Positions 33,200 through 41,769 of a stretch of DNA of 64,000 nt are shown piece by piece. The notes under the pieces are model-generated. The model saw nothing but the letters and a program-made list of their open reading frames with translations. It ran no database searches and was not told the origin of the DNA. Numbering within the stretch: the stretch's first letter is position 1; each line of letters begins with the position of its first letter. The position numbers were made by a program, and so were the translations under genes. Source of the DNA: JADJRG01 sp964474905 (GTDB lineage: Bacteria; Myxococcota_A; Polyangia; Nannocystales; Nannocystaceae); contig CAYYUP010000007.1 in NCBI GenBank assembly GCA_964474905.1, forward strand, positions 92,487 to 156,486, written 5' to 3'.

Positions 33200-34924
33200 T
33201 CAGTCCTTCGCCGGCTCGCTGCGATAGGCGCGGGTCAGGTATTCGCCGACCATCCGCTCGCCGTTAAAAAACGAACCGTTGAGCGCGATCGAGTTGCGCA
33301 TGATCTCGGCCCAACCGTCGGGATCGCGACGGTGCAGCGGCAGGATCTGCTCGTCAAGAAGCCGGTAGAGCTGGTCGGCGTCGGCGTCGTTAGCCTGCTC
33401 GCCAGAGTGATGCGTCGGCTCGATCACCCAGCCTGTGGTGCCCTCGATGTAACCCTCGCACCACCAACCGTCGCGAACGCTGAGGCTCGGCACGCCGTTG
33501 TGCGCGGCCTTCATGCCGCTGGTGCCCGAGGCCTCGAGCGGCGCCATCGGAGTGTTGAGCCAGATGTCGACGCCGCTGACCATCTTCAGCCCGAGCTCCA
33601 TGTTGTACCCGGGCAAGTAGGCGATGCGGACCTGCGGATGCAGCTCGCTGCGAAGCCGAAGCAGGGACTCGATCAGACGCTTGCCCTCCTCGTCGCGCGG
33701 ATGCGACTTACCGGCGTAGATCACCTGCAGCGTGCCCCAGCGACCGGCGATATCGCAGAGCCGACGAATGTCACGCAGCAGCAGCAGCGGCCGCTTGTAG
33801 GAGGTCGAACGCCGGGCAAAGCCGATCGTGAAAAGATCCTCGCTAAACTCGTAGCCGCGCCCCCGAGCCTCGGCGAGCAAGGTCCGCTTTGCCTCCCGAT
33901 GCGCCGCTCGGATTTCGCCCAAGGGGATGCTCTGGGCCGAGCGCAACGCGTAGTTACAGCGGCGCCAGTGGGGGATGTGACGATCGAAGAGCGCAGCCAT
34001 CGGCGGCGCGGTCCAGGTGCCGGAGTGCACACCGTTGGTGATCGCGTGGATCTCACGGCCCGGAAACATGCCGCGCGAGACCTCCCCGTGGCGCTGGGCG
34101 ACACCAAAGACAAAACCGCTGAGTTCGAGGCCGAGGATGCTCATATTGAGCTCGCCCGCCTCGCTGCCCGGCAAGCGCGTGTAGAGATCCATGCAAGCCT
34201 CGCCGAGCAGCTCCGCCGCGAGTTCCCGGGGAAAACGATCATGACCGGCCGGCACCGGCGTGTGCGTGGTGAACACGCAGCGCGCCTTGACCTCGGCGAT
34301 CGCGGCCGTAAACGCCGCGTCGTCGGCCCCTTGACCCCCGCGCGCGGCCATCGACTCGGCGAGTAGATCGAGCGCTAGCAGGCTCGAGTGCCCCTCGTTC
34401 ATGTGAAAGCGATCGGGCTCCACCGCAAGCGCCTGCAGGGCTCGGCGACCGCCCATGCCGAGCACTGTCTCCTGCATCAAACGGTAGCGTTCGTCGCCGA
34501 GGTAAAGACTATCGGTGATCCGCCGATCCTCCTCGCTGTTGACCGGTAGATCGCTGTCGAGGAGGTAGACCGGCACCTCGTGACCGTCGACACCGACCAC
34601 CGCCATCTGCCAGATCGCGAGCACCACCTTGCGACCGCAAAGCGTGACCTCGACCTCGACGGAAGAGCGCGTGAGGTGATCCTCTGGACGCCACGAGACC
34701 TCGCCTTCGACCTGCTTGCCGTCGGCGATCTCCTGCTTGAAGTACCCCTTGCGGTAGAGCAGCGAGACGCCGACCATCGGCACGCCTAAGTCGGCGGCGG
34801 AGCGCAGAGTATCGCCGGCGAGCATGCCGAGGCCGCCCGAATAGGTCGGAATATCGTTGCGAAGACCGAACTCCATGCAGAAGTAGGCGATCGAGGGGCT
34901 TTGTTGCGGGTGCAGCGGATTCAT
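33200..34924 (-). CDS. glgP: Alpha-glucan phosphorylase, short type (GT35)
   Basis: 574 residues, the shorter Thermotoga/archaeal-like form of glycogen/maltodextrin phosphorylase, which releases glucose-1-phosphate using phosphate and PLP. Start IAYFCMEFGLRNDIPTYSGGLG is diagnostic; other motifs are FHMNEGHSSL, FTTHTPVPAGHD, ITNGVH and GTSGMKAAHNG with the PLP-binding Lys472. No signal peptide. The gene is single; no other glycogen gene is in view. Confidence 0.93.
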   Translation of the reverse strand: MNPLHPQQSPSIAYFCMEFGLRNDIPTYSGGLGMLAGDTLRSAADLGVPMVGVSLLYRKGYFKQEIADGKQVEGEVSWRPEDHLTRSSVEVEVTLCGRKVVLAIWQMAVVGVDGHEVPVYLLDSDLPVNSEEDRRITDSLYLGDERYRLMQETVLGMGGRRALQALAVEPDRFHMNEGHSSLLALDLLAESMAARGGQGADDAAFTAAIAEVKARCVFTTHTPVPAGHDRFPRELAAELLGEACMDLYTRLPGSEAGELNMSILGLELSGFVFGVAQRHGEVSRGMFPGREIHAITNGVHSGTWTAPPMAALFDRHIPHWRRCNYALRSAQSIPLGEIRAAHREAKRTLLAEARGRGYEFSEDLFTIGFARRSTSYKRPLLLLRDIRRLCDIAGRWGTLQVIYAGKSHPRDEEGKRLIESLLRLRSELHPQVRIAYLPGYNMELGLKMVSGVDIWLNTPMAPLEASGTSGMKAAHNGVPSLSVRDGWWCEGYIEGTTGWVIEPTHHSGEQANDADADQLYRLLDEQILPLHRRDPDGWAEIMRNSIALNGSFFNGERMVGEYLTRAYRSEPAKD

Positions 34925-34993
34925 CGAGGCCGCGATGATTGTGCGAGGGCGCGAACTCGGTCAAGCCCAAACCTTGCCCGACACCCGCAGGCC

Positions 34994-35470
34994 TCAGGGC
35001 TCGGCGATCTCAAAGAGAAAGTGGACCTCGTCTTCGGTCTCGCCCTCCTCGATCGCGATCTCGACCTCCCAAAGCCCCGCCATATGCAGATCCACCGGCG
35101 TCACCCAGTACTGACCGCCGCCCTTGTCCGTCACCAAGGCGACGCTCTGCGAGCCATGACCGTGCTCTGGCATCGTCGGCGTGACCGTCAACGTCGCCCC
35201 CTCGACGGCCGCGCCGGAGTGATCGCTCACCTCCAACGTCCAGCTGTTGACGCCCTTCGCAGGCGGGCCCGGCTCGGAACTCAGGGCGACCGAAAAAAGC
35301 CCCCCATCGCACTCCTTGACCATGCCTTCGCTGTACTCATCGGCCTCTAGCTCACCGCTCTCGGAGCTGTCGTGACCGTCGTGGTGATTGCCGTGCTCGT
35401 CGTGATCGCAGCCCGCCGTAAGGCTGAGACCTGCGACCGCGAGCATGCTCCTCAGGACAAATGCGCTCAT
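34994..35470 (-). CDS. YtkA/FixH-like lipoprotein with His-rich N-terminus
   Basis: 158 residues from the ATG at 35470. Lipobox LTAGC gives Cys21, followed at once by the His/Asp-rich segment DHDEHGNHHDGHD, a likely metal-binding stretch. The remaining domain (NSWTLEVSDHSGAAVEGATL, PTMPEHGHGS, YWVTPVDLHMAGLWEVEI) is a YtkA/FixH-type immunoglobulin-like fold. Related proteins occur near copper handling and oxidase assembly genes, but no such gene is adjacent here. An upstream in-frame start would add 51 residues without signal character. Confidence 0.82.
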   Translation of the reverse strand: MSAFVLRSMLAVAGLSLTAGCDHDEHGNHHDGHDSSESGELEADEYSEGMVKECDGGLFSVALSSEPGPPAKGVNSWTLEVSDHSGAAVEGATLTVTPTMPEHGHGSQSVALVTDKGGGQYWVTPVDLHMAGLWEVEIAIEEGETEDEVHFLFEIAEP

Positions 35471-35650
35471 CCTGGCAACGATAGACCAACCCGCAGCCGG
35501 AGCGAAGCTCTGCGACCCGATGTCGCTCGCCGGAGCGCGCCTCCCCCGACCGGCTGGCACGGGCACTTCGCCAGGACCTGCCGAGATAGACCGCAAGCGA
35601 CGCCGAGAGACCGCTATGATCAAGCTCTAATTTCTAAGTTAGGAACCGAA

Positions 35651-36454
35651 ATGATGTTGACCCGACCCTTTATTGCCCTCTCTTCGCTAGCCCTCTGCCT
35701 CTCCGCCTGTAGCAGCGACGATACCTCGACCAGCGAGACCACCGAGACCACCGAGACCTCGGGCACCTCCGGCACCTCGACCACCACCGGCACGACCGCC
35801 GCCGAGACCGAGACCGGCACCGGCACCGGCTCGACCTCCACCTCGACCAGCAGCACCACTGCCGGCTCGACAACAACAACAACAACAACAACCACCGGCG
35901 ACACCACGACCACCACCACCGGCGACACCACCACCACCGGCGGCCTGGATTTCCCGGTCTGCGATGAGTTTTGCGATGCGATCGCCACCTGCGTCGGTAT
36001 CACAGATCCTGAGTGTCTCCTCGACTGCTATGATTACTCGGGGTTCTTCCATGCTCTCGGCCCGGTCTGCACCGAGGCGATCGACGATGTGCTGCTCTGC
36101 GCCGCCGACCTCGACTGCATCGAACTCGGCGCTTTCCTCGACGATCAGCCGAGTTCCTGCGACGACACGCTCGTCGAGATCAACGGCGAGCCCCCCAAGT
36201 GCTTCGTCGATGAGGAGCCCCCGGCCTTCTGCACGACCTACTGCGACAAAACCGAGGAGTGTATGATCGCCGAACCCGACTGTCTGCCCAACTGCAAGGG
36301 CGCGTACGGCTATGGCAATACAATGAGCCCAGAGTGCTCCGGCGCCGTCGAAGACTACTTCAGCTGTCTCGGCGCTCTCGACTGCGAGAACCTCATGAAT
36401 CCCATCACCTGTCTCGACAAAAACACGCAAATCGAGCTCCTCTGCGACTTCTGA
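35651..36454 (+). CDS. Cys-rich lipoprotein with Thr-rich linker
   Basis: 267 residues starting at an ATGATG; an AGGA lies about 8 bases upstream. Lipobox LSAC (Cys20). The linker to about residue 105 is nearly all Thr/Ser/Gly/Glu, including a run of nine Thr encoded by (AAC)n-type codons. Two Cys-rich modules of about 75 residues follow with a similar spacing, CDEFCDAIATC ... CLLDCY and CTTYCDKTEEC ... CLPNCK, each ending in a C-x-x-LDC-type motif. They look like an internal duplication of a disulfide-bonded fold. No known enzyme motif; probably a surface protein. Confidence 0.82.
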   Translation: MMLTRPFIALSSLALCLSACSSDDTSTSETTETTETSGTSGTSTTTGTTAAETETGTGTGSTSTSTSSTTAGSTTTTTTTTTGDTTTTTTGDTTTTGGLDFPVCDEFCDAIATCVGITDPECLLDCYDYSGFFHALGPVCTEAIDDVLLCAADLDCIELGAFLDDQPSSCDDTLVEINGEPPKCFVDEEPPAFCTTYCDKTEECMIAEPDCLPNCKGAYGYGNTMSPECSGAVEDYFSCLGALDCENLMNPITCLDKNTQIELLCDF

Positions 36455-36598
36455 GGGCTCCGCTTCGACGGGCTCGTTGACAGGATCGTCCGCACTACGT
36501 CCGAGCAATATCGATCCTTTCACACGTCCGGCGCACAACAACCCGCCGAGTGGCCGCACAGGCGGCCACTCAAGCGCCTTGCCTTTACCCGGGGCTAC

Positions 36599-38098
36599 GT
36601 GCAAGATCAGACGATGGTCTCCGTAGGTTCTGTTCGGCGTGCACTCTCGATTTTCCGCCCCGTGGGCATCGCCTCGGGCCTGCTACTCGCCTGCACCAGC
36701 GGCAGCGGCGACGAGACCTCGGCGACCGACAGCAGCAGCAGCGCGACCGACAGCACCGCCACCGGCACAACAAACGCCACCGAAACCGCCACCGAAACCG
36801 CCACCGAAACCGGCGGCGAAGCGGCTCGCCCCAATTGGTATCAAGACATCGCCCCGCTGGTCACCCGCTCGTGCGTCGGCTGCCATGTCGCCGGCGGCAT
36901 CGGCCCCTTCGCGATGGAATCCTATGAGCAGACATGGCCCTGGGCCACCGTAATCGCCGACAACACCGACGTCGGCTTGATGCCGCCCTGGCACGCGCTC
37001 TCAACCGAGGTCTGCGAGCCGCCAAGCGGCTTCAAGCACGATCCGCGGCTGACCGACGCCGAGAAAGCAATGCTCCGCGATTGGGCCGATCTCGGGGCAC
37101 CCGAGGGCGATCCAGAGCTCGCAGCGCCGCTCCCCGAGCCGCAATCGCTCGACCTGCCAAATTCGACAAAAACCGCCTTGATGGCCTCCAAGCTGACGGT
37201 CGAAGCCAAGGGCAGCACCCTCGACTTCTTCAATTGTCTGAGCATCGATCCGGGGATCAGCGAAACCGTCTTCCTCGACGGTCTGCAGCTGGTCGTCGGC
37301 AATCGGGCGATCCTCCACCACGTGCTCATTTATGTCGATAGTACCGCAGAGTCCGCAGATTGGCCCGGCGGCGTCAAGCTCGACTGCGGCGGCGGCACCG
37401 GCATCAACGGCCCGGCCGAGCTTATCAGCGGCTGGGTGCCCGGCAGCCTGCCGATGCAAGCCCCCGACGGCGTCAAAATCCCGATCGAAGCGGGCTCGCG
37501 GTTGATCCTTAATGTCCACTACCACGCCACCGGCGGCGGCACAGAGGTCGATGACAGCACCGGCTTGGCCTTCCGCTGGAGCGATACGCCACCGGAGTAC
37601 ACCTCGATCTTTAAGCTCCTGGGCGAACCCGGCGAGAGCGAACGACTCACTGGTCCGTTGATGATCCCGGCCGGCGCTACAAACCACGTCGAAGAGTTCG
37701 AATGGGTCGTGTCCGACGGCGGCCAGCCCTTCCCCGACACCGTCGACGCGCGCCTCTGGTCAGTCGCCCACCATATGCACAAAATCGGTATTGATATGCG
37801 GGTCTCCGTGATCGATCGCGACTCGGGCGAAGAGACCTGTCTGCTGCACACCCCCAAATGGGACTTCGACTGGCAGCGTTTCTACGAGTACGACACGCCG
37901 ATCGGCGAGGCCGTACGCCTCAAGTCCGGCGATAAGATCCGTCTCAAGTGTATCTACGACAATAGCCTCGGCAATCCTGCGGCGGTCGAGGCCCTCGCCG
38001 AGGTCGGCCTGGACGCGCCAGTCGACGTGGTCGCCGGCGAAGGCACGCTCGACGAGATGTGCATCGGCGCCTTCGGCATCGCCCTCAAGGGCCTCTGA
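36599..38098 (+). CDS. Copper type II monooxygenase-like lipoprotein with a CxxCH motif
   Basis: 499 residues from GTG 36599 (an ATG at 36614 is also possible). Lipobox LLAC (Cys32), then a Ser/Thr/Glu linker. WYQDIAPLVTRSCVGCH contains a CxxCH (C92-H96), as in c-type cytochrome domains fused to this family. The catalytic part resembles peptidylglycine/DBH-type copper monooxygenases: HHV (240-242), HYH (307-309) and HHMHKIG (391-397) supply candidate copper ligands. Paired Cys (213, 263, 414, 451, 486) may form disulfides. Predicted role is ascorbate-type oxygenation at the cell surface with a built-in haem electron donor; the substrate is unknown. Confidence 0.85.
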   Translation: MQDQTMVSVGSVRRALSIFRPVGIASGLLLACTSGSGDETSATDSSSSATDSTATGTTNATETATETATETGGEAARPNWYQDIAPLVTRSCVGCHVAGGIGPFAMESYEQTWPWATVIADNTDVGLMPPWHALSTEVCEPPSGFKHDPRLTDAEKAMLRDWADLGAPEGDPELAAPLPEPQSLDLPNSTKTALMASKLTVEAKGSTLDFFNCLSIDPGISETVFLDGLQLVVGNRAILHHVLIYVDSTAESADWPGGVKLDCGGGTGINGPAELISGWVPGSLPMQAPDGVKIPIEAGSRLILNVHYHATGGGTEVDDSTGLAFRWSDTPPEYTSIFKLLGEPGESERLTGPLMIPAGATNHVEEFEWVVSDGGQPFPDTVDARLWSVAHHMHKIGIDMRVSVIDRDSGEETCLLHTPKWDFDWQRFYEYDTPIGEAVRLKSGDKIRLKCIYDNSLGNPAAVEALAEVGLDAPVDVVAGEGTLDEMCIGAFGIALKGL

Positions 38099-38164
38099 GC
38101 AGGCCTTTCTACCGCCTGGGCGACCAACGTCATGCGAACCCGACATGCCCTCCGGCAAATGATC

Positions 38165-38195
38165 GGGCCTCTGCCGAGTGTCTCGGCAGAGGCCC
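38165..38195. terminator. Strong bidirectional hairpin between convergent genes
   Basis: A perfect 13-bp stem (GGGCCTCTGCCGA and its complement) with a 5-base loop, between the ends of the monooxygenase gene and the truncated paralogue. No T run follows. A related hairpin with one compensatory base-pair change follows the full-length paralogue at 39142. Confidence 0.7.
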
Positions 38196-38240
38196 ATGCA
38201 GCGCCGCCCTGACAGCGCTATTACGAAGCAAAATGATGCG

Positions 38241-38913
38241 CTAGATGTCGCCCAAGAGCTGAACGTCGCGCGCCGTAAAGGTGCCGATACCGATCCCCCC
38301 CCCAAAGTAGGTATCGCCGTTAGAGTAGCATTCTAGTGAGATCGTGTAGTCCCCGGGCTGGAAACCTGTGTAGATCCGACGGCGATGCCAGATGCCAAAG
38401 CGCTTGTCGCCGTACGGCTGGTGATCGACGCCCTCCTCCTCGGCGGAGCCAAAACCCAAACCGCCAACGGTGCCGACCCAAGAACCATTGACCACCGGAC
38501 GACAGGTGAACCAGGCGTCGTCGTTGATCGCAGAATAACCGAGGAATTCGGTGATCTCGATGCTGCCGTGCGACACTGTCAAGGTAGTTTCATACTCGGT
38601 CATATCGTACCAGTGCTCGGCGATTCCGTTGACAATTTTGAGGGTACCGCCATAGATATCGACCCCCTGGGAGACCTTATCCGCGGCGTTGTCGAGCTCG
38701 CGCACGAGCAGCACACTCGCACTGCCAAGCTCACTGAGCTTCAGCTCACCATCGTAATTATTACAGCGAATTTCGAAGGTGTGGGTACCCGCGCTGATAT
38801 CCTTGTACAGTCGCGAGTGGATCCACATCGTCCAGCTACCGAAGGTGTTGACTTGCCCTGAGTAGCCATAGGACCGGAAAGTTTTTGGTCGTCGCCCGCC
38901 CCTCGTTCCACAC
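38241..38913 (-). pseudogene. Truncated paralogue of the interrupted beta-domain protein
   Basis: The last 195 codons (from 38828) are a close copy of the C-terminal domains of the gene ending at 39217: shared MWIHSRLYKDISAGTHTF, SASVLLVRELDNA, WYDMTEY, WFTCRPVVNGSW, WHRRRIYTGFQPGDY and VRDVQLLGD. The frame continues upstream through YGYSGQVNTFGSWT (domain 2). Further upstream a different frame encodes VWNEGRATTKNFPVLW, matching domain 1 (WHEGRARTSFAPILW) of the paralogue. So a deletion joined domain 1 to domain 2 out of frame, and the N-terminal part is gone. No signal peptide remains. Confidence 0.75.
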
Positions 38914-39141
38914 GGATCTCGAGATCTACTAGAGAAGATCTGAGATCTCTCACGAGCGAAGATCGAGCGTCTACGGAGCCGGTCGAAGCACCGCGGGTGT
39001 TTCGGCTCATCACCAGCGCCTCGACAACAAAGGAACGAGTCGTGCTGCCCTTCTCATATCACAGGACCTCCACCCGCGAGCGCAGGCAGTAGTTCACCAC
39101 CGACATTATCCATGCGCAGCATGCCAGCACGAAGAACGAGA
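38914..39141. other. Non-coding stretch with one copy of a dispersed repeat
   Basis: No gene. About 38941-39010 resembles 48099-48168 (shared GAGATCTCTCA, GAGCG, CGTCTAC and a later CTCGGC/TTCGGC), roughly three quarters identical by eye. The rest shows nothing recognisable. Confidence 0.5.
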
Positions 39142-39172
39142 GGGCCCCCGCCGAATATCTCGGCGGAGGCCC
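39142..39172 (-). terminator. Hairpin downstream of the interrupted gene
   Basis: A 13-bp stem (GGGCCCCCGCCGA against TCGGCGGAGGCCC, one mismatch) with a 5-base loop, 45 bases after the stop at 39217 on the minus strand. It corresponds in position to the hairpin at 38165 after the paralogue, with a C-G pair in one replaced by T-A in the other, which argues for a conserved structure. Confidence 0.7.
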
Positions 39173-39216
39173 ATCGAGCGCCGCTCTAGCGGCGCCGTAC
39201 GAAGCACTGCTTCTAG

Positions 39217-40519
39217 CTACACATCGCCCAAGAGCTGCACGTCACGCACAGTGAAGGTGCCCTGGCCGTAGTTGCCCGCCCAGAAGTTATTGCCATTCGA
39301 GAGGCATTGCAGTGAGATCTCATAGTCTCCAGGCTGGAAGCCGGTGTAGATCCGACGACGATGCCACATGCCGTGATGGCCGTTGCTGCTCGGCTGGTGA
39401 GCGACCCCCTCTTCCTCGTTGGAGCTGAAGACCTCACCGCCAACGGTGCCGATCCAAGAACCGTTGACCACCGGACGACAGGTGAACCAAGCGCCGCCGT
39501 TGACGTGATAGTAGCTCGTGAACTCCGTGATTTCGATGCTACCGTGCGTCACCGTCAACGTGGTCTGATACTCGGTCATATCATACCACTTCGAGTCGAT
39601 CCCGTTGTTGATCTTCCACGCACCACCGTAGGGGTCGTGCCCCTGGGAGACCTTATCCTCGGCATTGTCGAGTTCGCGCACGAGGAGCACGCTCGCAGAG
39701 TCCGAAGCGCTGATATCCAGATTACCGGAGTCGTTGTAGCAGCGAATCGAGAAGGTGTGGGTACCCGCACTGATATCCTTATACAGTCGAGAGTGGGTCC
39801 ACATCGTCCAGCTGCCGCTGTAGGTGCTGACGAGGCCTGCGTGCCAATAGGCATCGCCGTAGGTCTGCTCGACCGAGGGAATCGGTTTGCCGTCCATCCA
39901 GGGCAGGCAACCCGCGTGACCGCCGGTTCCGATCGGCAGGCTGATCGCGACCTCGATGTCGCCTCCCACCGAGTCGAAGGTAAGATCGCTGTTGGCCAGC
40001 TTCTTCATATTTCCGCCGGTACCGATGGCCGTGCCGGAAAGGCTAACCTTTTGGTGAATCTTGTTCTTGACCTGATCGTACTCGCGAACGATCGCGACAG
40101 CGGTGCTCTCAGCACGGCCGGCCTTGAGGGTGCCAGAGCTCGTCCGACACTCGACTCCGAGGGTATGCTCACCTGCGGGGATATCGTAGTAGACACGCAC
40201 GCGGCTCCACAGGATCGGCGCAAAGCTGGTCCGCGCCCGCCCCTCGTGCCAAGTCGCGACCTGGGGCAGCCCCTGGGCCTTGCCCGCCCACTCGCCGTCG
40301 ATCGTCGGTCGGCAAGCCGAGTCGCCACCGCCGCTAAGCGATATACTGAGTTCGATCTCCATCGGTCCGCCACGGGCAACGATAGGTGCGTCTGCCCCGG
40401 CAATTTTCTTCCAAGTGCCCGAGGCAACCGACTCAGTGCCTTTCCAGCGATGCTGCCAAAGGCCGTAGCAGGAATTGCAGGTCGAGCCGCCGCAGTCGAC
40501 ATCTTCCTCATCCCCGCTC
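39217..40519 (-). pseudogene. 3' part of a secreted disulfide-repeat/beta-domain protein, separated from its 5' part by an insertion
   Basis: From the 21-bp repeat the frame reads SGDEEDVDCGGSTCNSC and then three beta-rich domains of about 135 residues each (for example TWHEGRARTSF...AGEHTLGVEC; YWHAGLVST...AGTHTFSIRC; WHRRRIYTG...PGDYEISLQC). Their equal spacing shows an internal triplication. DVDCGGSxCxxC motifs normally sit in the middle of a secreted protein, not at its start. The open frame continues upstream to 40620 only through element sequence, with no signal peptide. Its natural 5' part is at 46745-47679. As it stands this half is unlikely to be exported. Confidence 0.85.
40499..40519 (-). 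repeat. Left 21-bp direct repeat (attachment-site core)
   Basis: 21 bases identical to 46745-46765, starting ACATCTTCCTCATCCCCG on the + strand and encoding SGDEEDV on the minus strand. Both copies lie in the same codon phase. Best read as the attL core of the integrated element. Confidence 0.85.
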
Positions 40520-40572
40520 TTGTGGAAGTCGGGTAAAAACTGCTTCTGAGGGGCTTGTAGTGGGTGTTTGGA

Positions 40573-40621
40573 GGGACAGGGGTCAAGAATCGATCCAAAT
40601 TCGATCCAAACTCGATCCAAA
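40573..40621 (+). repeat. Left arm: three direct repeats of TCGATCCAAA
   Basis: GGGACAG at 40573, then TCGATCCAAA at 40590, 40601 and 40612 (11-bp period), 54 bases inside the left core. The same arrangement (GGGACAG then AGAATCGAACCAAA) occurs at the right end, in the same orientation. These resemble arm-type binding sites for the recombinase N-terminal domain. Confidence 0.65.
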
Positions 40622-40884
40622 TTTCGGCGGATCTTTTCTGCTCTTCAGCCCTCCAAGACATGCGAAGGGCTGCCGCATCCGGTGGCCTCCGAGCCGGCGT
40701 TAGACCGAAGCTCGCGAGCCGGCGCAACCTCAATCCAAGGCCAAAACCGAAAGACGGGTGTGTGACGACCCGTGAGATCTCGCCTGCACGACGCTGGTGC
40801 TCTGAATCAAGCCTTGGGATCATCGCCACGTACTAACGGCGCATCCGAAGTGAGCCTCGGATCCTGATACCGGTTGCCAAGCCG

Positions 40885-40954
40885 TCCTGTCCTCATGGAC
40901 AGTTGTGGATCTTCGAGTAAGTGCGCCCCGAGACGTCGCGCTCGGCTTCGTGCG
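40885..40954 (+). repeat. 70-bp inverted repeat, left copy
   Basis: Matches the reverse complement of 42967-43036 at 64 of 70 bases by direct comparison. The two copies flank the AT-rich lipoprotein gene, the right copy beginning 9 bases after its stop codon. Confidence 0.85.
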
Positions 40955-41052
40955 CCCCGCCGTCGACGTCGCCTCCCGAGGCCCGGCCTGGACGGTGAGT
41001 AGGCTTACGAAGGCATCCCGCGAGCCTGGTGAGCGGTTGGTGCACCCCAAGG

Positions 41053-41139
41053 GATGTCAGTGCGCCGTCAGTGCTTCAGGCTCCACGAGCCTCCGAGTAC
41101 CCGGCGCCTCGCCGAAATTCCCGGCTTTAACCTCTTAAC
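41053..41139 (+). repeat. 87-bp direct repeat, copy A
   Basis: About 90% identical without gaps to 41494-41580 (copy B), 441 bases apart. The central 48 or so bases are identical. Both copies end in CTTAAC. Confidence 0.85.
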
Positions 41140-41493
41140 CACGAGATCGATCTGGTCCGCCGAGATTAGCTCGACGGGCCAGCTCGATTGGTGTTTATGC
41201 TTTCTTGATCAGTGGCGAGTGATTCGAGAGCACTTGTATCTGCACGGAGACTCAGGCCAAAGACTAGGGCATGAGGTCAGCGGTCTCGACTCGGAGCAAG
41301 CGCACGCTGGGTTCCTCGGATCCGGCCGCACGCAGTCGAAGGCCGATCGCGAGCGATGAGCCGAATGCGTGCGCATGGGTACCGACCGATCACGCGAACT
41401 TCCTGAGCAGATGCCACAGGTCGCGGCGTTGCAGAGCTGGCAGCGATGCCGGCGTGCGTCCAGCCGTCGGCGTCGCGTCCCGAGGCCTCGAGG

Positions 41494-41580
41494 GACGTCT
41501 GTACGCCGTCAGCGCTTCAGGCTCCACGAGCCTCCGAGTACCCGGCGCCTCGCCTAAATGCCCAGCTTAAACCCCTTAAC
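41494..41580 (+). repeat. 87-bp direct repeat, copy B
   Basis: Second copy of the direct repeat. Similarity continues upstream for about 30 bases (GTCCCGAGGCC here, CTCCCGAGGCC near 40971), but in copy A about 60 extra bases intervene. It is followed at once by the hairpin at 41582. Confidence 0.85.
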
Positions 41581-41581
41581 T

Positions 41582-41610
41582 GGGCCAGGAACTCGCCTGG
41601 CCCTCTTTCT
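41582..41610 (+). terminator. Rho-independent terminator-like hairpin after repeat B
   Basis: GGGCCAGG, a 6-base loop and CCTGGCCC form a perfect 8-bp GC-rich stem followed by TCTTTCT. It would end a rightward transcript crossing the direct repeats, which suggests this non-coding stretch may be transcribed. Confidence 0.65.
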
Positions 41611-41769
41611 CGTCGAACTACGCTGGCAGGGTCGAAGCTGCCTGAGCAGGATCGCATCCGCGCCCCTTGGTGATGCCCATGACGGCGTCGGCCTCAGACG
41701 AGTCCACGAGCCTTGATCGCTCGCCGCGGTGAGATTGTTTCCTCCGCGGAAGACTGCTAGAATATCCAC

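Larger units (their letters stand above)
40955..41769. other. Non-coding part of the element with direct repeats
   Basis: Several short open frames cover this stretch in all phases, and those shared between the repeats encode low-quality Ser/Arg-rich sequence. I support no gene here. It holds an 87-bp direct repeat pair, a terminator-like hairpin at 41582 and the presumed promoter of the lipoprotein gene. Confidence 0.5.

Noticed and set aside
40905..41570. Several small open frames encoding similar Ser/Arg-rich peptides
   Set aside because: Their similarity comes from the DNA direct repeats; they lack ribosome sites and recognisable domains.
41053..41580. Direct repeats considered as integron attC sites
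   Set aside because: Both end in TTAAC, but the paired GTTRRRY / RYYYAAC boxes and imperfect palindrome of attC could not be found, and the recombinase looks like a phage-type integrase, not IntI.
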